DNA from: Eutreptiella sp. 'Long Island Sound 2002'
Lineage: Eukaryota > Euglenozoa > Euglenophyceae > Eutreptiales > Eutreptiaceae
Assembly: GCA_964036045.1 (NCBI GenBank)
Contig: OZ038399.1
Location: forward strand, 26,239,349 to 26,303,348
Direction of reading: 5' to 3'
DNA: 64,000 nt
Shown piece by piece: positions 35,287 to 47,271 of this stretch. Position numbers and translations under genes: made by a program. Numbering within the stretch: the stretch's first letter is position 1; every line of letters begins with the position of its first letter. The notes beneath the pieces are model-generated. The model ran no database searches, was not told the origin of the DNA, and was given only the letters and a program-made list of their open reading frames with translations.

Positions 35287-35790
35287 GCAACAGCAAAGAC
35301 AGAGGCAGAGGCAGAGACAGAGGCAAAGACAGAGCAGAGGCAGAGGCAGAGGCAAAGACAGAGCAGAGGCAGAGGCAGAGGCAAAGACAGAGGCAGAGGC
35401 AGAGACAGAGACAAAGACAGAGCAGAGGCAGAGGCAGAGGCAGAGGCAGAGGCAAAGGCAAAGGCAGAGGCAGAGACAGAGGCAAAGACAGACGCAGAGG
35501 CAAAGGCAGAGGCAAAGACAATGGCAAAGACAGAGGCAGAGGTAGAGGCAGCGGTAGGGGCAGCGACAGACGCAAAGACAGACGCAGAGGCACAGGGGCA
35601 AAGACAGAGGCAGAGGCAGAGGCAAAGACAATGGCAAAGACAGAGGCAGAGGTAGAGGCAAATACAAAGGCACAGCAAAGACAGAGGCAGAGGCAAAGGC
35701 AAAGGCAGAGGTAGAGGCACAGGTAGACAGAGGCCGAGGCAGAGGCAGGGCCAAAGGTAGAGGCAGAGGTAGTGGCAGAGGCACACTTAC
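35287..35790. repeat. Purine-rich hexamer minisatellite (GGCAGA/GGCAAA)
   Basis: About 80 imperfect hexamers of GGCAGA, GGCAAA or GACAGA fill half a kilobase, with almost no pyrimidine other than C. Because it lacks stops it creates ORFs on both strands (plus: Arg/Gly/Asp/Lys repeats; minus: Leu/Cys/Pro repeats). I treat these as by-products of the repeat. Confidence 0.95.
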
Positions 35791-36751
35791 ATCAGTGCTC
35801 TGTTGGTGTGTCTGTACTGTACTGTACCACCCCCCCCTCCGGCCCTGCGGAGCATGTCCCTTTGGCGCCCACAAAGCGGACACTCGGGTGCGGGTGGGAG
35901 TGGGAACGAGACGACTCAGGCATGTCACTGATCAGGCGAAAGGCGAAAGGCGAAAGGCGGCACTGGTCATCAACGACCCCCACTCTTCCCGCACGCACCG
36001 CGCAACGCCCTGCGCTTTCGCAGGTCCACTGATACTGAGTTAGGTGAGCTCGATCGGCAACAGCTCAAGCACTGCCAACTGTAAAATTCAGCAGCAGATG
36101 CAAACTCTTCCATGCATTCACGGCAACAAAATGGAGCACACCGTTTACCCCAAACCCGACAGCCCTGCGTTCAACGTGAAGGCTAAGACGCTGTGCAACC
36201 CACATTCGTGCCATTTTGGCACTATTTGGGTATATCGCGGGGAACACCCCAGCTTGACCCATAATTTCAAACATACGATTTCCTCCATTTCTAAGCAAGC
36301 CGAATCCACCCAAATTCGCTCCCGGGGAAAACGGAAGCTTCTTTTGCGCCCCGCGCCCCGCGTGCGTGTTGAAAAAATCAATTCCCGCCAGAGGCCAACC
36401 CGTCCGATCGTCAACCTCCAAGCTCATCGTCCTACTGAGAGCTTCCATTCAGGGAACAGATTTACTCATGGCACAGCTGGACATGGATCGATCGATGAAG
36501 CACAACGTGATGCAGCGACTGAACAAAAGGTGCAAATACGAGCGGACTTGAGGCGGAAGCATTCGTTTCAACACCCACAACAGGGGACGGGCGTACTGGA
36601 GGACGGCAGTACTTGGGGATCGATTCAGTACAATCGGTGATATTTGAAAAACACAATGGACAATTGTTTCGTTGAGGCGTCAATGCCAAGGAGAGTTTGA
36701 TCATTGTGGACCGTGATGACCAGGATCGAGCACCTGTGATGCCAACGGGAG

Positions 36752-36876
36752 TTCACGGTCAGGCTCATGCACAACAGAGTACAGACGCCAAAGGACCAAT
36801 GGATAGTGATTTCCACCAGGTATGTGGACAACAAGGTCCCAATTGCCATAGATGAACGGTTAGAAACCGACGTTTG
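36752..36876 (+). pseudogene. Possible reverse-transcriptase fragment
   Basis: One plus-strand frame reads PKDQWIVISTRYVDNK and continues to a stop at 36876. RYVDN resembles a reverse-transcriptase active site with Asn in place of the second Asp, as in the LTR element of this window (RYRDN). The region 36044-36751 upstream is open in several frames, but I found no clear G-x-P-x-G-G motif. This is a weak call based on one short motif. Confidence 0.2.
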
Positions 36877-38099
36877 AGCGTTTTGGGCAAATCTGTAGCT
36901 GAGGCAGGCCAGTGTAGGGTTAGAGGCAGGGGTATGGAGATGGAAAACGCAGAGACTGTCAAGAGACTCACAGAACAAGCAGAAGATGCCCGCGTACGAC
37001 GCTCGCCGGTGCAGGGTTCAAGGGGCACACTTGCCTGCTCGCTTGCCTGCTCGCTCGGCTGTGGAAATGGATTTGTGCCATTTTTCAGTACCGTCCACCC
37101 CCTCTTCACTTAGAGGCGCTCCGCGCACGCCTCCTCCTTTTTCAATGTTTCAGGCGCCTTGCACGACAAAGCGTCTGAGAGGCTTGTGATGCGGGGCACC
37201 CTGTCGTTTATCACATGACCCTTCAGTCGCTCAAACACATAATCCCAGGCCTGCTTGCCCGCTCGCTTGAGACGCAGTGTCGCTCACAGCAGAGGGGCGG
37301 GTTTGGATTCTTCTGCTGGGTGCACGGATGTGTGGGGCATCGCACGCCCCCGGGGCCATGGGGAGGAGGCCCCGTTCAGTGAGTTGCCTTACGTCTGGCG
37401 CTCCCGATGTGCGGGTACTGCACTATGGGCCCTCCCCTGTGCAGAGTCGGGGTAGTGCCGTGGTGCGGCAGCAAGCAGCACGAGGCCTCGGTTTAGCTTC
37501 AGAGACCCACCGCCCGCCCATTCGTACAGGCACTCGGTAAATCTGTAAACGGCCCCTGAAACACATCCGCTTCCGACTTAGGCTCAGCAGCCCTCAGCGC
37601 TTTGGTCCGCCCGTTCACGCCCTTTCCGTGTCCCCTGGTGTAAGGGGTCGTGCTCCGACACAGTAAGCAACGCTAGCGGCTCCCCGCGGTGCGGGATCTG
37701 CGGGCAAACCACCAAATTGCGGCCATGGTACAGGGGCAGGAACGGCCCTCAAAAGGCATGGGGTGTGCATGCGACACTCAATCCCTGGCCAGGGACCAGC
37801 TGCACAGCCACGACCGACCGACGTCTGTGCTTCACCGCAATGGTCGCATGCGCACTCTATAGCGGACTGCAGAAGTTCAGACCGTTGGGCCTCAGGGTCA
37901 AGCCGGAAGCGACCGAGCCTCGTTTCTAATCCAAGTTGCACGCCATTTTCCCTTGTGGATTGAACACTGAACGTACTTTCCCTAAGGAGAGTCTTCTTCA
38001 GCGGACTCGACGGTGTTATTCACCACGAAAGACCAAAGCTCTGTTCAGTACAGCAACGCCGCCGACACTTCAGACGCGGAAGCCCAATGCAATGCACTG
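36877..38099. other. Intergenic stretch, no gene supported
   Basis: This stretch has short overlapping ORFs only. It is the region downstream of the LRR/EF-hand gene's stop codon at 38100 (gene on the minus strand). No terminator-like structure is evident. Confidence 0.5.
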
Positions 38100-41000
38100 T
38101 CATCCTGCCGACTGAGCCTCCGCCACAAGCCCCTTCAGCCACTTCTTGCGGCCGATCACCGCATAATGCAGATAGGGGTTGGTGAGGCAGTGGTGCAGCA
38201 TGTACGCCTGCACGAAGGTGTCCTCATCCACGGCCTCTGTGGGGTGAGCAGGGGCGGAGGCCCGCGTTGAGGCCGCCGTTGCGTACTGCGCGACCCTCTC
38301 GGCGTCGGACGGGCCCAGGGGATGGCGCTGTCGCTGGTCGCAAAAGGCCGTGAGGGCCGCCAGTTGGGCGGCGGGGACGTGGTCTTTGCCCTCCGTAAAT
38401 GTCACGAACGCGCCACGAAGGACCTGGACGATCTCATTCTTGATCTTCACGGCCTGTGGCATGTAAGAGAGGGGCTGGCGGACAGCAGAGGCTGCTGGGC
38501 CGGGTCTCACTTGTTTTTGGGGGAGGAGGGGTCAACAAGGGTACAAGGGAAGCCAGACAACCACAGGCACACTTTCAACGAAGGCTGGGCACGTCCCGCG
38601 GGCAGACAAACAGCGTAGCCCAGCGTAGCCGCAAAATCGTTGGTGTGCAAGGGTGAGCCAACCGATAGTGGTCATAGGCTGACGGCGGTTGTGGATCAAC
38701 CCGCGGTCGTAGACCAACGTTGTGGACGTAGGTGCTGGCGGCAGTTGTGGAGGAAGCAACAAACGCAGGCGGTGACCCGCCGGCAAGGGAACTCTGCCAT
38801 TGGTGTACAGGTGACAATCATCAGGTGTTCCCTTGCAACGCGCTCGTTCCCCGAAGATTATGCCTGTGAGTAGGAGGAAGACATCCCCCTGCCCTGGGAG
38901 TGAGAGCAGGGGATGAGGGTGGAGCCTCCCCTCCGTTCCTGGGTGAAGCACCCCTGCCGATGGTGTAAACGCCACTGGGGGTCAGGGGTTGGCGTTCACA
39001 TTGAGGCAGGGGTTTTGGATCATGGCCAGAGTAGGGGCTCCCACCAAATTTTCCCTCCAAAATTTCAGGACCACTGGGTGTGCCCCCCCCCCCCCCCCCC
39101 AAGTGGAACTCTGTGCTGGGGGCAGGGTTGTGCTTAGAGGGAGCCCAACGCGCGGTGTGCGCGGTGCGATGCGCAGTGCGCTGCCCCGTGGGGGTTGCCT
39201 GTTCGCTTGTTCAGTGGCACTGTTGTGTTGCCAGGGGAAAACGTTTGTGCCTCTGATTGTGGGTTGCTGTCTTCCAAAAGGGGAGGGGTAGAGGCACCCA
39301 TGGCTCCTGTCCACCATCGCGACAGTCATCGCAACCTGGCTTGGCGCCCACAGCAGACGGGCTCATGGGCGGGGTTACAGGGCCGGTGTGCTGAGAAAAA
39401 ACACAGGGCAGCTACAACCGCCATGACATTGGTGAGGAGGTGGAGTGGAGGCCTCCCTTGCTGTATGCTTACCCCACCCCGTAGGCGAGCCAAAAATGAG
39501 AGACCCATTTTAGGTACACAACGTTTTTTTTGTGTCCTCACCCCCCCCCCACCCCCACCCCCGACCGTCCCGTAGGCCAGACATTAACAGGGAGCCCGCC
39601 GCACTACGCGCTGTGTTTCATGTCCTATTTTTCGTAATTTCCAGGAATTTTCAGGTTGGCAAGGAGGCGGTGGCTCTATTCAAAATTTCATTTTTCTCCA
39701 CCGGAAATTTTTTTTGGTTTTGGGTGGGTGGGTGGTTTGGCCTGGGGGGGGGGGGTCCGCCAGATCACCAGATCACCAGATCCCCCCCCCCTGGTGGATA
39801 AGCACATCCCTGGCAGGGGGCTGGAGCCAGTTTCCAGATGCCCCTCCCCACGCCCAACCCCACACGGCTGAAGGCCTCACGTGTCCGGACCCTTTCTGGC
39901 CACCATCAATGTAGGTATCATTGAAAATGATCTTTCGTTTATGGGGTCCGACGGCTGTTTGCCCTTGCAGCACCGGCATCTCCAACACATCCTCGGCCCA
40001 CCCTCATCTCAGTCCCTGTCAGCATCGCAGTTTAAGTCTCCATCACCAGCCACAGCATTATCTGCGTCCCCATCTGCACCAGCGTAGGCCAACCCAGAGA
40101 TGCCTTCACCCAGGGACCACCAGCTAAAAATAGAGCGTTGCAAAATGGGGCTCCAAGCCTCTTTTCAAAACAGGCCAACAGGCCGCAGCAACAAAGGACA
40201 GGGAATAGCACATGCAGGGTGAAGTATGCGATCAGCCACACCAACTGCATGGAAAAACTTTGCACCAAAGGGGAAGAGGAAAACTTGGCACAATCACTTC
40301 AGAGGGGTTGGGGGTGGGATTTGGGGCTGGAAGCACGAGGTTAGGGGTTGTCTCCAACCCTCCCCCCCAAAAAAAACTGGAAGTGGATCTCGGCCCCCGC
40401 CCCGCTGCCCTCAGCAATGGCAAACATCTCCTCTTTACGGGTGCATGTACCACAAACGGTCCACGGCCAAATGGCTGCCCGTCCGAACTTGGAGCAGAGT
40501 CAGAGAGGGAGGCAGGGCTGGGGCGGATCACAGGCACTGGGGGTGAAGGGAAACCTCGATGTGGAGGTAGTTCCTGCTCAGCAGCAGGAACTGGTCAAAG
40601 TTGATGTGGCCATCGCTGTCCAGATCCATCCGCTCACACAGCAGAAGAAAGTCAGGCTGGTCAGGGCGTAGGTAGACCTCCTGCACGGCACATGGACGCG
40701 GATGGGGCATGAGACTCTGCGGTGCCTTGGCCTAATGCCGGAGCCCTGGCCAGTGACGTCCGGAGGGGCACGGCATAGCAGGAGGCAGCCGGTGGTGGGC
40801 TCGACAGCGTGGCTTGCCCCCCCCCCCCCATTTAATTGCAGAAGCACACGTCAGGGAAGACGGTCCAACGGGCATCCCGGACACAGCCGTGTGCACATGT
40901 GGTCATCTTCTTGGCGGTTTGACTGTGGTGACATACGCGACCTCTGAGTGACAGATTTGCACACGGCCCACTGCCATACGGATACCCTACACAGCTGTAG

Positions 41001-44000
41001 AAGGCCGCTGGCTGCCACCATAAACCGGCGGGAGGCGTCGAGGAGGGTCCCCCCAACCCCCGTTCCTACTGATGCACGCGCCCCTCAACGAGCGCTCAGT
41101 TATTTTCCAACAAGAAAACGAGGTCCAAGGTGCGCTTGTGCAAAGCTCTACCCTGCCATGTCTTTCCATTGGCCCTTGCCCGCGCTCCCTTTGCCCCTGC
41201 AAACGTGCATGCCCTTGTCCACCTCCTTTTCGACACACCCACCCTGCACTGGTTTTGCGGCGGTTGGCAGGGGCACATATCACGTCGACTAGCAGCTCAG
41301 AAAAGGACAGCCCAGGGAAATTTTATTTTAATGAAACCCCATCCCCCATAAAGCGAAGAGTCCCCCACACAACCCCACAGCCCCTTAGCTCCACAATGCC
41401 ACAGAGTGCGCTGGTGTGTAGAATCCGGAGTAAGTTCACAGGCCTTTCGCCCCCCCAATAGCAAGTCCTACCGGCCTCAGTCTGCTTTGTGCAGGGACTT
41501 TGCCCGGATTGTGGAACCGTGGGCTGTAGGACTGTGGGACTCTGGGGGTGTTGGGCTCCTGAGGCAAAAGAGTGGTGGGGATCGGGAAAGTGTTGGGGCT
41601 GCAGGCATGTGCTGCATGATTATGGGGCTGTGGGGCTGCGGGACTGTGGGGCTGTGTGACGGTCTGCGAAACTGTGACACTGTGGGCTTCTGTGGTTGGG
41701 ATCACCAAGTGTTACCCATTGGAGGGGTACGAAACTACAGACCATTTTGTACAAGGCACTTTGTTGCGGCCCCTGGACACAGGCCTGCGATGGGGAAATA
41801 TCCAGGCTTTAATGAATACCAGGGCAATCGCATGCCACAAGGCCCCATTCGGTCTTTTGGGGGTGCATGGGGACCAGGGGTGGGGGCAGTGGGGCCATGA
41901 AGACAAACCCTCCCCCAAACCTTCTTCACTCACTCCCCTGCCCTCCCCTGGATGACAGCAACATCGTACAGTGGGAGATCAGGAAACCCCAGCAAGAAAA
42001 CAGGATTCGAACCTTGACACCAGGAATTTTTCTTTCCGGGTAAAAAAACAACCCCGAAGATGGGGGATGGGTTGAGGGAGGGGACGGGGATGAGGAGTGG
42101 AACGCGTTGGGGCGGTGAGGGGCGGGGGGGGTTGAAATTCGCCACTCTGGTCACAAGTGAATCACCAGGGAAAATGCAGGAGTTGGCAAATGCAGGAGCA
42201 TGACTACTGCAGGGGATGTTTGGGAAACTGAGCCTCAATGCGGCTCGGCATTGCAAATGCCCTCTTGAGCCGCAATCCTCACAAACTTGGGATGGCCCCG
42301 AGGGTACGGGGCAGTCACGGATGTGGATCCCCTGTGTTTCCGGACACACGGGCGTTGGTCTGCAGTCAGTCCAGTCCTTTTCAAAGGAGAGCAGACCTCG
42401 AAATGCGAAGCGAAGATCTGGAAAATGGTGCCCAAATTCAAAAGCCCCATGACTTCTGTGTCGAAGATCTGCCAGGCCTCTGTGAAGAGCGTCACTTCGT
42501 TTGAAGATAATTGCGGAAGGAATGGGTCATTGGGCTTCTGGGAAACCTGCATCAAATCAGGCCAAGGGCTGCACCACGGAAGTGCGAGGAAGTGCAGGGA
42601 AGGGCCCGCTTCACAACACCATATCCCCACCCCTTTTTCCCCAGCTTCCCCCAATCATCGACCCCCCATCCTTTCCTATGCGTTTCCCCGCTCACACTCC
42701 AGACTTCACAGGAACTGGAACTCTGAAGCGTGTAAAGCAGGACAAAGAAACCAAGCCGCAGACCCTCTTCCGTGGCCAACAGCGAAAAAACGGACACTCG
42801 CCGGCAGGTGAGCGGACGCAAGGTGGGGCAAATGGCTGCGTGCAGTGGTCCAAAATGCCTCTGCCCTCTCCTCCTGGTATCCCCCCTCCCTCCTCCGGTC
42901 GGCGATAATGCACAGCAGAGGTCACTTACCCCTGTGAATCGGCGATGCAATTGACACCGGATGTTCCGACGGGTTCTTGACGTCGCGCTTGCGGCATGTG
43001 ACCCTCAAAATCGCCCCCACGCACACCAACGACCCCCATCCCGTCAGTCCCCAGACACAGCAACCACCGCATCCCACGGTCCTTGCAGGCGGTAATGAAG
43101 CGGCACCTCCTTTGCTCAATCTTTTGGCCAACGGCATCCAGTCCTTCGCCCACAGGGCTGTTCTCTGCCCTGAACTTTCGGCTGCCGTGTGCTTTGGGCT
43201 TGGAATACAGGTTCAGGCTGTCCTCCGTGGGGGACGCCTCCAACTAGAGTATGGGGGAGGGGGGGCCATCCCCTGGCCCCTTATAGGAAGGGGGTGTCCT
43301 TTCACAGAGCGGGGAGGGGGGGGGGGGGCACAATGGGTGTGTGTTGGGGTTGGGTGGCTGAAAGGCCAGTGCGAAACGCCTTGGGTAAACACTAATACCC
43401 AACCCCACAATCATCAATTCTGCTGCGCGGATCCATTTGAGGTATGCAATGTGGTGGTTGAAAAAGACATTTTCCCGCGCCAGGGTTTCAGCCGCCCGAC
43501 CTCAACACACACGCAGGGGGTTTGGGGCGGGGCGGGATACGGGTTACCCCCCCTCCCCCGCCCCATAATCAAGATGGAGCTGGCCCGGTGGCCTGAGCAC
43601 CTGCATTCCCGGCCCAGCCCAACGCTGCTTGGTCCCCCGCCAGCGTCGGCGTGTCCTGTGCGGGGCAACCCCCGATTCCATACGGTGGGGGGGGGGGGGT
43701 TGCCAGGGGACAATTTCGACGGGGGTAATTTCGGAAGGGGAATCCTGAAACTGTTAGGCCCTGGTGGGCTCTGGATGGCTACTGATATTTCCTGGTGGGC
43801 AGTGAACGTGTTGGTCGCCAAGAAAATCCCGCCCGGGGGTAGCATTTCGCCACTTTTCTTAACGGCGAATTGCTCCCCTCCCGAAAATCGCCCCCCCTGT
43901 ACGAACAGGCTCTGTGCGGAAGAAAACTCAGTGCTGGCCCCAACCGTCACAAACCTGAAAGGTGTCTTCCGCATGCAAATAGGTGGCGAGCCTCTGCAGC

Positions 44001-47000
44001 CTCAGGACCTGGTGCAGCTTTGCACGGTGTTCGGGGGGCAGTATGTCAAAGAACAGGGCCTCAAAGCGCACGACGCGGCTGCACTCGAGGCCCGTCTGTT
44101 GGAACGCCTGCAAATTGGAGGCACAGCACCGGTCGATCCGAGCGATGACGTCGTTCGGCACCTGCGGAGTGCAGCGCCGTGCAGACCCACGCGTGACCAG
44201 CGGAATGGTTTGGGTCACGGGGCTCAGGTATCGGACGGGTCAGCCCACGGATGAGTACTGCCAGACTGCCTGACACACGCGCGCCTTGGGCGCCAAATGG
44301 GGGGATTCACCTCCTCAAGCCGCGGACAACGGAGCGTCGGCGGCAGCTGTGCACACAATCAAGTCTTTTGGATGGGCGCATAAGCTCTCTTTGTTGTCCT
44401 GTTTTTTTTTAGCCTCTAACCCCCGAGCCACACTGAAAATCATTCCCTGGGGGGGTCCTTCCTGCGCCATGCACAGGTGCGTTGCTGTCGCGTATCATGA
44501 TGCACAGAAGGGGTTTATGTGGGGCAGAGGGTAGGTTGGGGAGGGGCAGCTGTTCATGGGTTGTCCCCACGTGGGTGTCTGCCACCCCAGCCACAAGTGT
44601 GCGAGCTCTGCTCACCGGAGACCCAAATGGCCTTTTATTCAGGTATGCACAAGTTCTTTGAGGGTTGACCATAATAAACATTGTGGCTGAGAACTATTGT
44701 GGCTGATGAGGAAGCGGTGGAAAATTTTTGCACCACTTAAATACTGAGGGTTGAGCCTCCTCGCACCCCTAGCTTTGAGGTTGGGAGGCAGTTTGGCGCT
44801 TCCGAGAGGGTTGCAACGCTACCTCCACTGGCATTGAGGGTGGAAGAGAGGAGAGGATGCACGAGGGTTGAGAGAATCATAAACACGTTGGAGGTCTTAG
44901 ACACAACAATCTTCTTCTTGCTTTTGCTGTGCTGCATGCAAGGCAGAGAACACCAACCCTTCGCCTTGGAAGACTCTAAAAACAATCCCACCCCTGGCAG
45001 TGCACTAGCATTCCCCAATCATAGTGCTTTGGTGTGGCTCTCAGGGCACCGCCTGTCATCCCTATGGTTCTCATGCCCCTCTGGATATGTCAGCTGGGGC
45101 ATCAATGGTCAGGTTGCAATGTCCGCATTAGGGTCCGGCTGCGCCTGCCCCACAGCTTTCACCGCCCACTGCCCTCGACGGCGCTTCCAGCGCATTCAGA
45201 TTCTCTGGCGTGTTCCAGCGCTGTCCCTCCCTGAATGGTTGGGGTTGCGAGCGTCTAGGCTCTATCGGATTAGGCGTACATGCTGGTCAGAGGTCACTCC
45301 GTCAGCAGGGGGGACGGGGGGTTAATTGGTTTTTTTTCTTCTTTTCCCCTGCAGCACATGGTGTTTCCACACTGACGACCCTGCAATCTCCAAACCCGGG
45401 GCTTTGGCACATGTCAACAGCAAACTTCAGTCCAATCTCCAATAGCCCAAACTTCAGTCCAATAGCATATGGCCCGCCCCTTCGCTATTTCAGTCTTGTT
45501 GCCAGTGTTTCCACTCGGGGGCAGGGGAGATTTAGACAGACCGACTGACTGACAAGAACGCAGACTGCTGCTGCATCATAAACCACAGGGCAACGCAACT
45601 CGGACCCCTGACCTGCACCCCCACCCCCCCATGCCCTTGTGTGCACAGCAGATGATGCACTGCATGGGAAGGCAGCGACCATCAAAGGCGCCCGGCAGCA
45701 GCCAGCACGCAATGCCACGGCCGCAGGTGGCAGCATCAGACAACAGGAGCAGAGCAGCAGCAAGCGGCATGCAACCGGTCTGCCGAGCGCAATAGGACAG
45801 CGGGTGCAGTGCATGGGCAGGGCGGTGGCTTCAAGCCTTTAAATGGACAAGCGTGAGAGGGCACTGGCACAAACCAGTGTGTTGCGCAGCACCAGGCGGC
45901 GAATGCGCCGGTTGGTCTGCGCTACGCGCAGCAGCAGCTGCCCTGCAGCAGTGGACAGGCGTGGATTGTCGGACAGGTCCAGGACTGCGAGCGCTGGGTG
46001 CACGGCTGCGATGCGGCACAGCACAGGGATGACGTCGTTATGCAGCCCGTTGCCCGCCAGAACGAGAGTCTCGAGGCGGGGGTTGACATACACGCACTCC
46101 AGAAGGGGGAGCAGCCCATGCTGACCCACAAAATTCCTGCGTGGCAGTGCCGTGGCGTGGCGTGGCTTGGCATGGTGTGGTGTGGCATGGCATGGTGTTG
46201 TGTGGCGTGGCGTGGTGTGGTGTGGCATGGCATGGTGTGGTGTGGCGTGGCGTGGTGTGGCGCGGATGGAGGTTGTAGCACAAAAAAGCGGTTTGAGAGA
46301 ACTCCTCAGGAGACGCAGAGCAGCCCTAGACACCCTTCAGTCTGTGGTAGAGTGAGGGTCTACTGCAGCTCTTTCGAAGTGCTTGTACGTGCCACCATTC
46401 AGATCCCGCACAGCCCTGCCAAACCCCGCACAAAGCGCGTTTCATCCTCATTGGAGCCCATGTTTACCTACATCCTGACACACAACACACACACACACTC
46501 TCTCTCATGGAAGACTCAATGTAACCGCAGGGTTGTGGTGGTTGGGCGAGATCAGATGTTATGCAATCAGTAGGTGCCGCGGTAGTTCTGGAGAGGTGGG
46601 AAGCCCGCTGATGATGACACCATGACAACGCCCCGCCCGCTAACATCATGACCTTGGGGGTTGCGCGCAGGCCAGTTTTGCCTTCCTCCCCGGGCACGTA
46701 TCTCAGGCCAAACACGCACACACACACGCGCGCGCGGACGACGCAAAGCGACCAAATCCCAGCACAAGCAGAAGCAGGGCAGGCACTGGTCGAAGGTAGA
46801 ATCTCGTCAGGCCGCTGACAGTCAAAGAAAAGTGACTATCGGTGACCAGGCGCCTTTCTGAAGTAGCCCGTTGTAACACACACACACACACACACACGGT
46901 CGACGCAACAAACAGGGCACTGCAAAAGGCGGCCTGAGTGTACTAGATCTCGTCAGGTGCAAAGCAGAACAAAAACAGTAGCATGTCCTGCCCGCACTAG

Positions 47001-47075
47001 GCACCTTTCTGCAGTCCAAGAAACAGAGGCAGCATTTCCGGTCCTCACCCTGAAGTCAGATACAGCCTCTGGCGG

Positions 47076-47106
<31 letters not shown>

Positions 47107-47271
47107 TGACAAATCCAGCTCCTGGACAGTATCGTAGACCCCCACAGTATCTGGTAGGCAAGCTGCCAGGGCTGAGTTACTCTTCATGCCGATTTGGGTA
47201 CAGTGATGCAGGTAGATGCCGCGCAGCGATAGCCCCAGGTACTTGACCCGAAGCTGCTCTTTGGTCTCCAT
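38100..47271 (-). CDS. Leucine-rich-repeat plus EF-hand-like protein
   Basis: Exons seen on the minus strand: A 47105-47271, B 45875-46136, C 43955-44161, E about 42930-43003, D 42397-42494, F 40555-40680 and G 38100-38453. Start ATG 47271 (METKEQLRVK) has an in-frame TGA about ten codons upstream. A/B join in phase 2 to give DLSRNFVGQHG; B/C in phase 0 to give LRNTLVPNDV; E/D in phase 1; D/F and F/G in phase 0. A to C encode ribonuclease-inhibitor-like LRRs (VQELDLSRN, LETLVLAGNGL, LAVLDLSDNP). D and F look like paired EF-hands: D is degenerate (FDTEVMGLLNL), F has DLDSDGHINFDQF, with Gln where loop position 12 normally has Glu. G ends in a helix-rich tail. LRRs bind protein partners; EF-hands bind calcium, but both loops here look weak. 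The weak point is the C to E link: a further small exon near 43080-43150 may exist, or A-C and E-G may be two genes. Confidence 0.6.
38454..40554. other. Long intron of the LRR/EF-hand gene
   Basis: This intron of about 2.1 kb begins GTTTCCCTTC and ends ATGCCACAG in gene sense. It contains long C and G runs near 39083 and 39745, a CGCGCGGTGTGCGCGG cluster near 39150 and a fuzzy-family repeat at about 39485-39555. I see no exon inside it. Confidence 0.6.
40755..41128. repeat. 374-bp dispersed repeat, copy B, in an intron
   Basis: It is near-identical and equal in length to 26661-27034. It lies in the intron between exons D and F of the LRR/EF-hand gene, only 75 bp upstream (in gene sense) of exon F. 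Confidence 0.9.
46149..46265. repeat. TGGCG/TGGCA/TGGTG pentanucleotide repeat
   Basis: About 23 imperfect 5-bp units (GTGGC, ATGGC, GTGGT) lie immediately upstream, in gene sense, of LRR exon B. Confidence 0.95.
46866..47104. repeat. (CA)n tracts in the first LRR-gene intron
   Basis: There are pure CA runs at about 46877-46897 and 47075-47103. The second begins right at the splice donor of exon A, whose sequence is AAG|GTGTGTGTG in gene sense, so microsatellite length change sits directly on a splice site. Confidence 0.9.

Noticed and set aside
35100-35714. Plus-strand Arg/Gly/Asp-repeat ORF and the minus-strand Leu/Cys/Pro-repeat ORFs
   Set aside because: Direct translations of the purine-rich hexamer repeat in different frames.
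43414-43974. Minus-strand ORF of 186 codons
   Set aside because: It crosses the splice donor of LRR exon C, then becomes low-complexity Pro/Gly sequence; it looks intronic.
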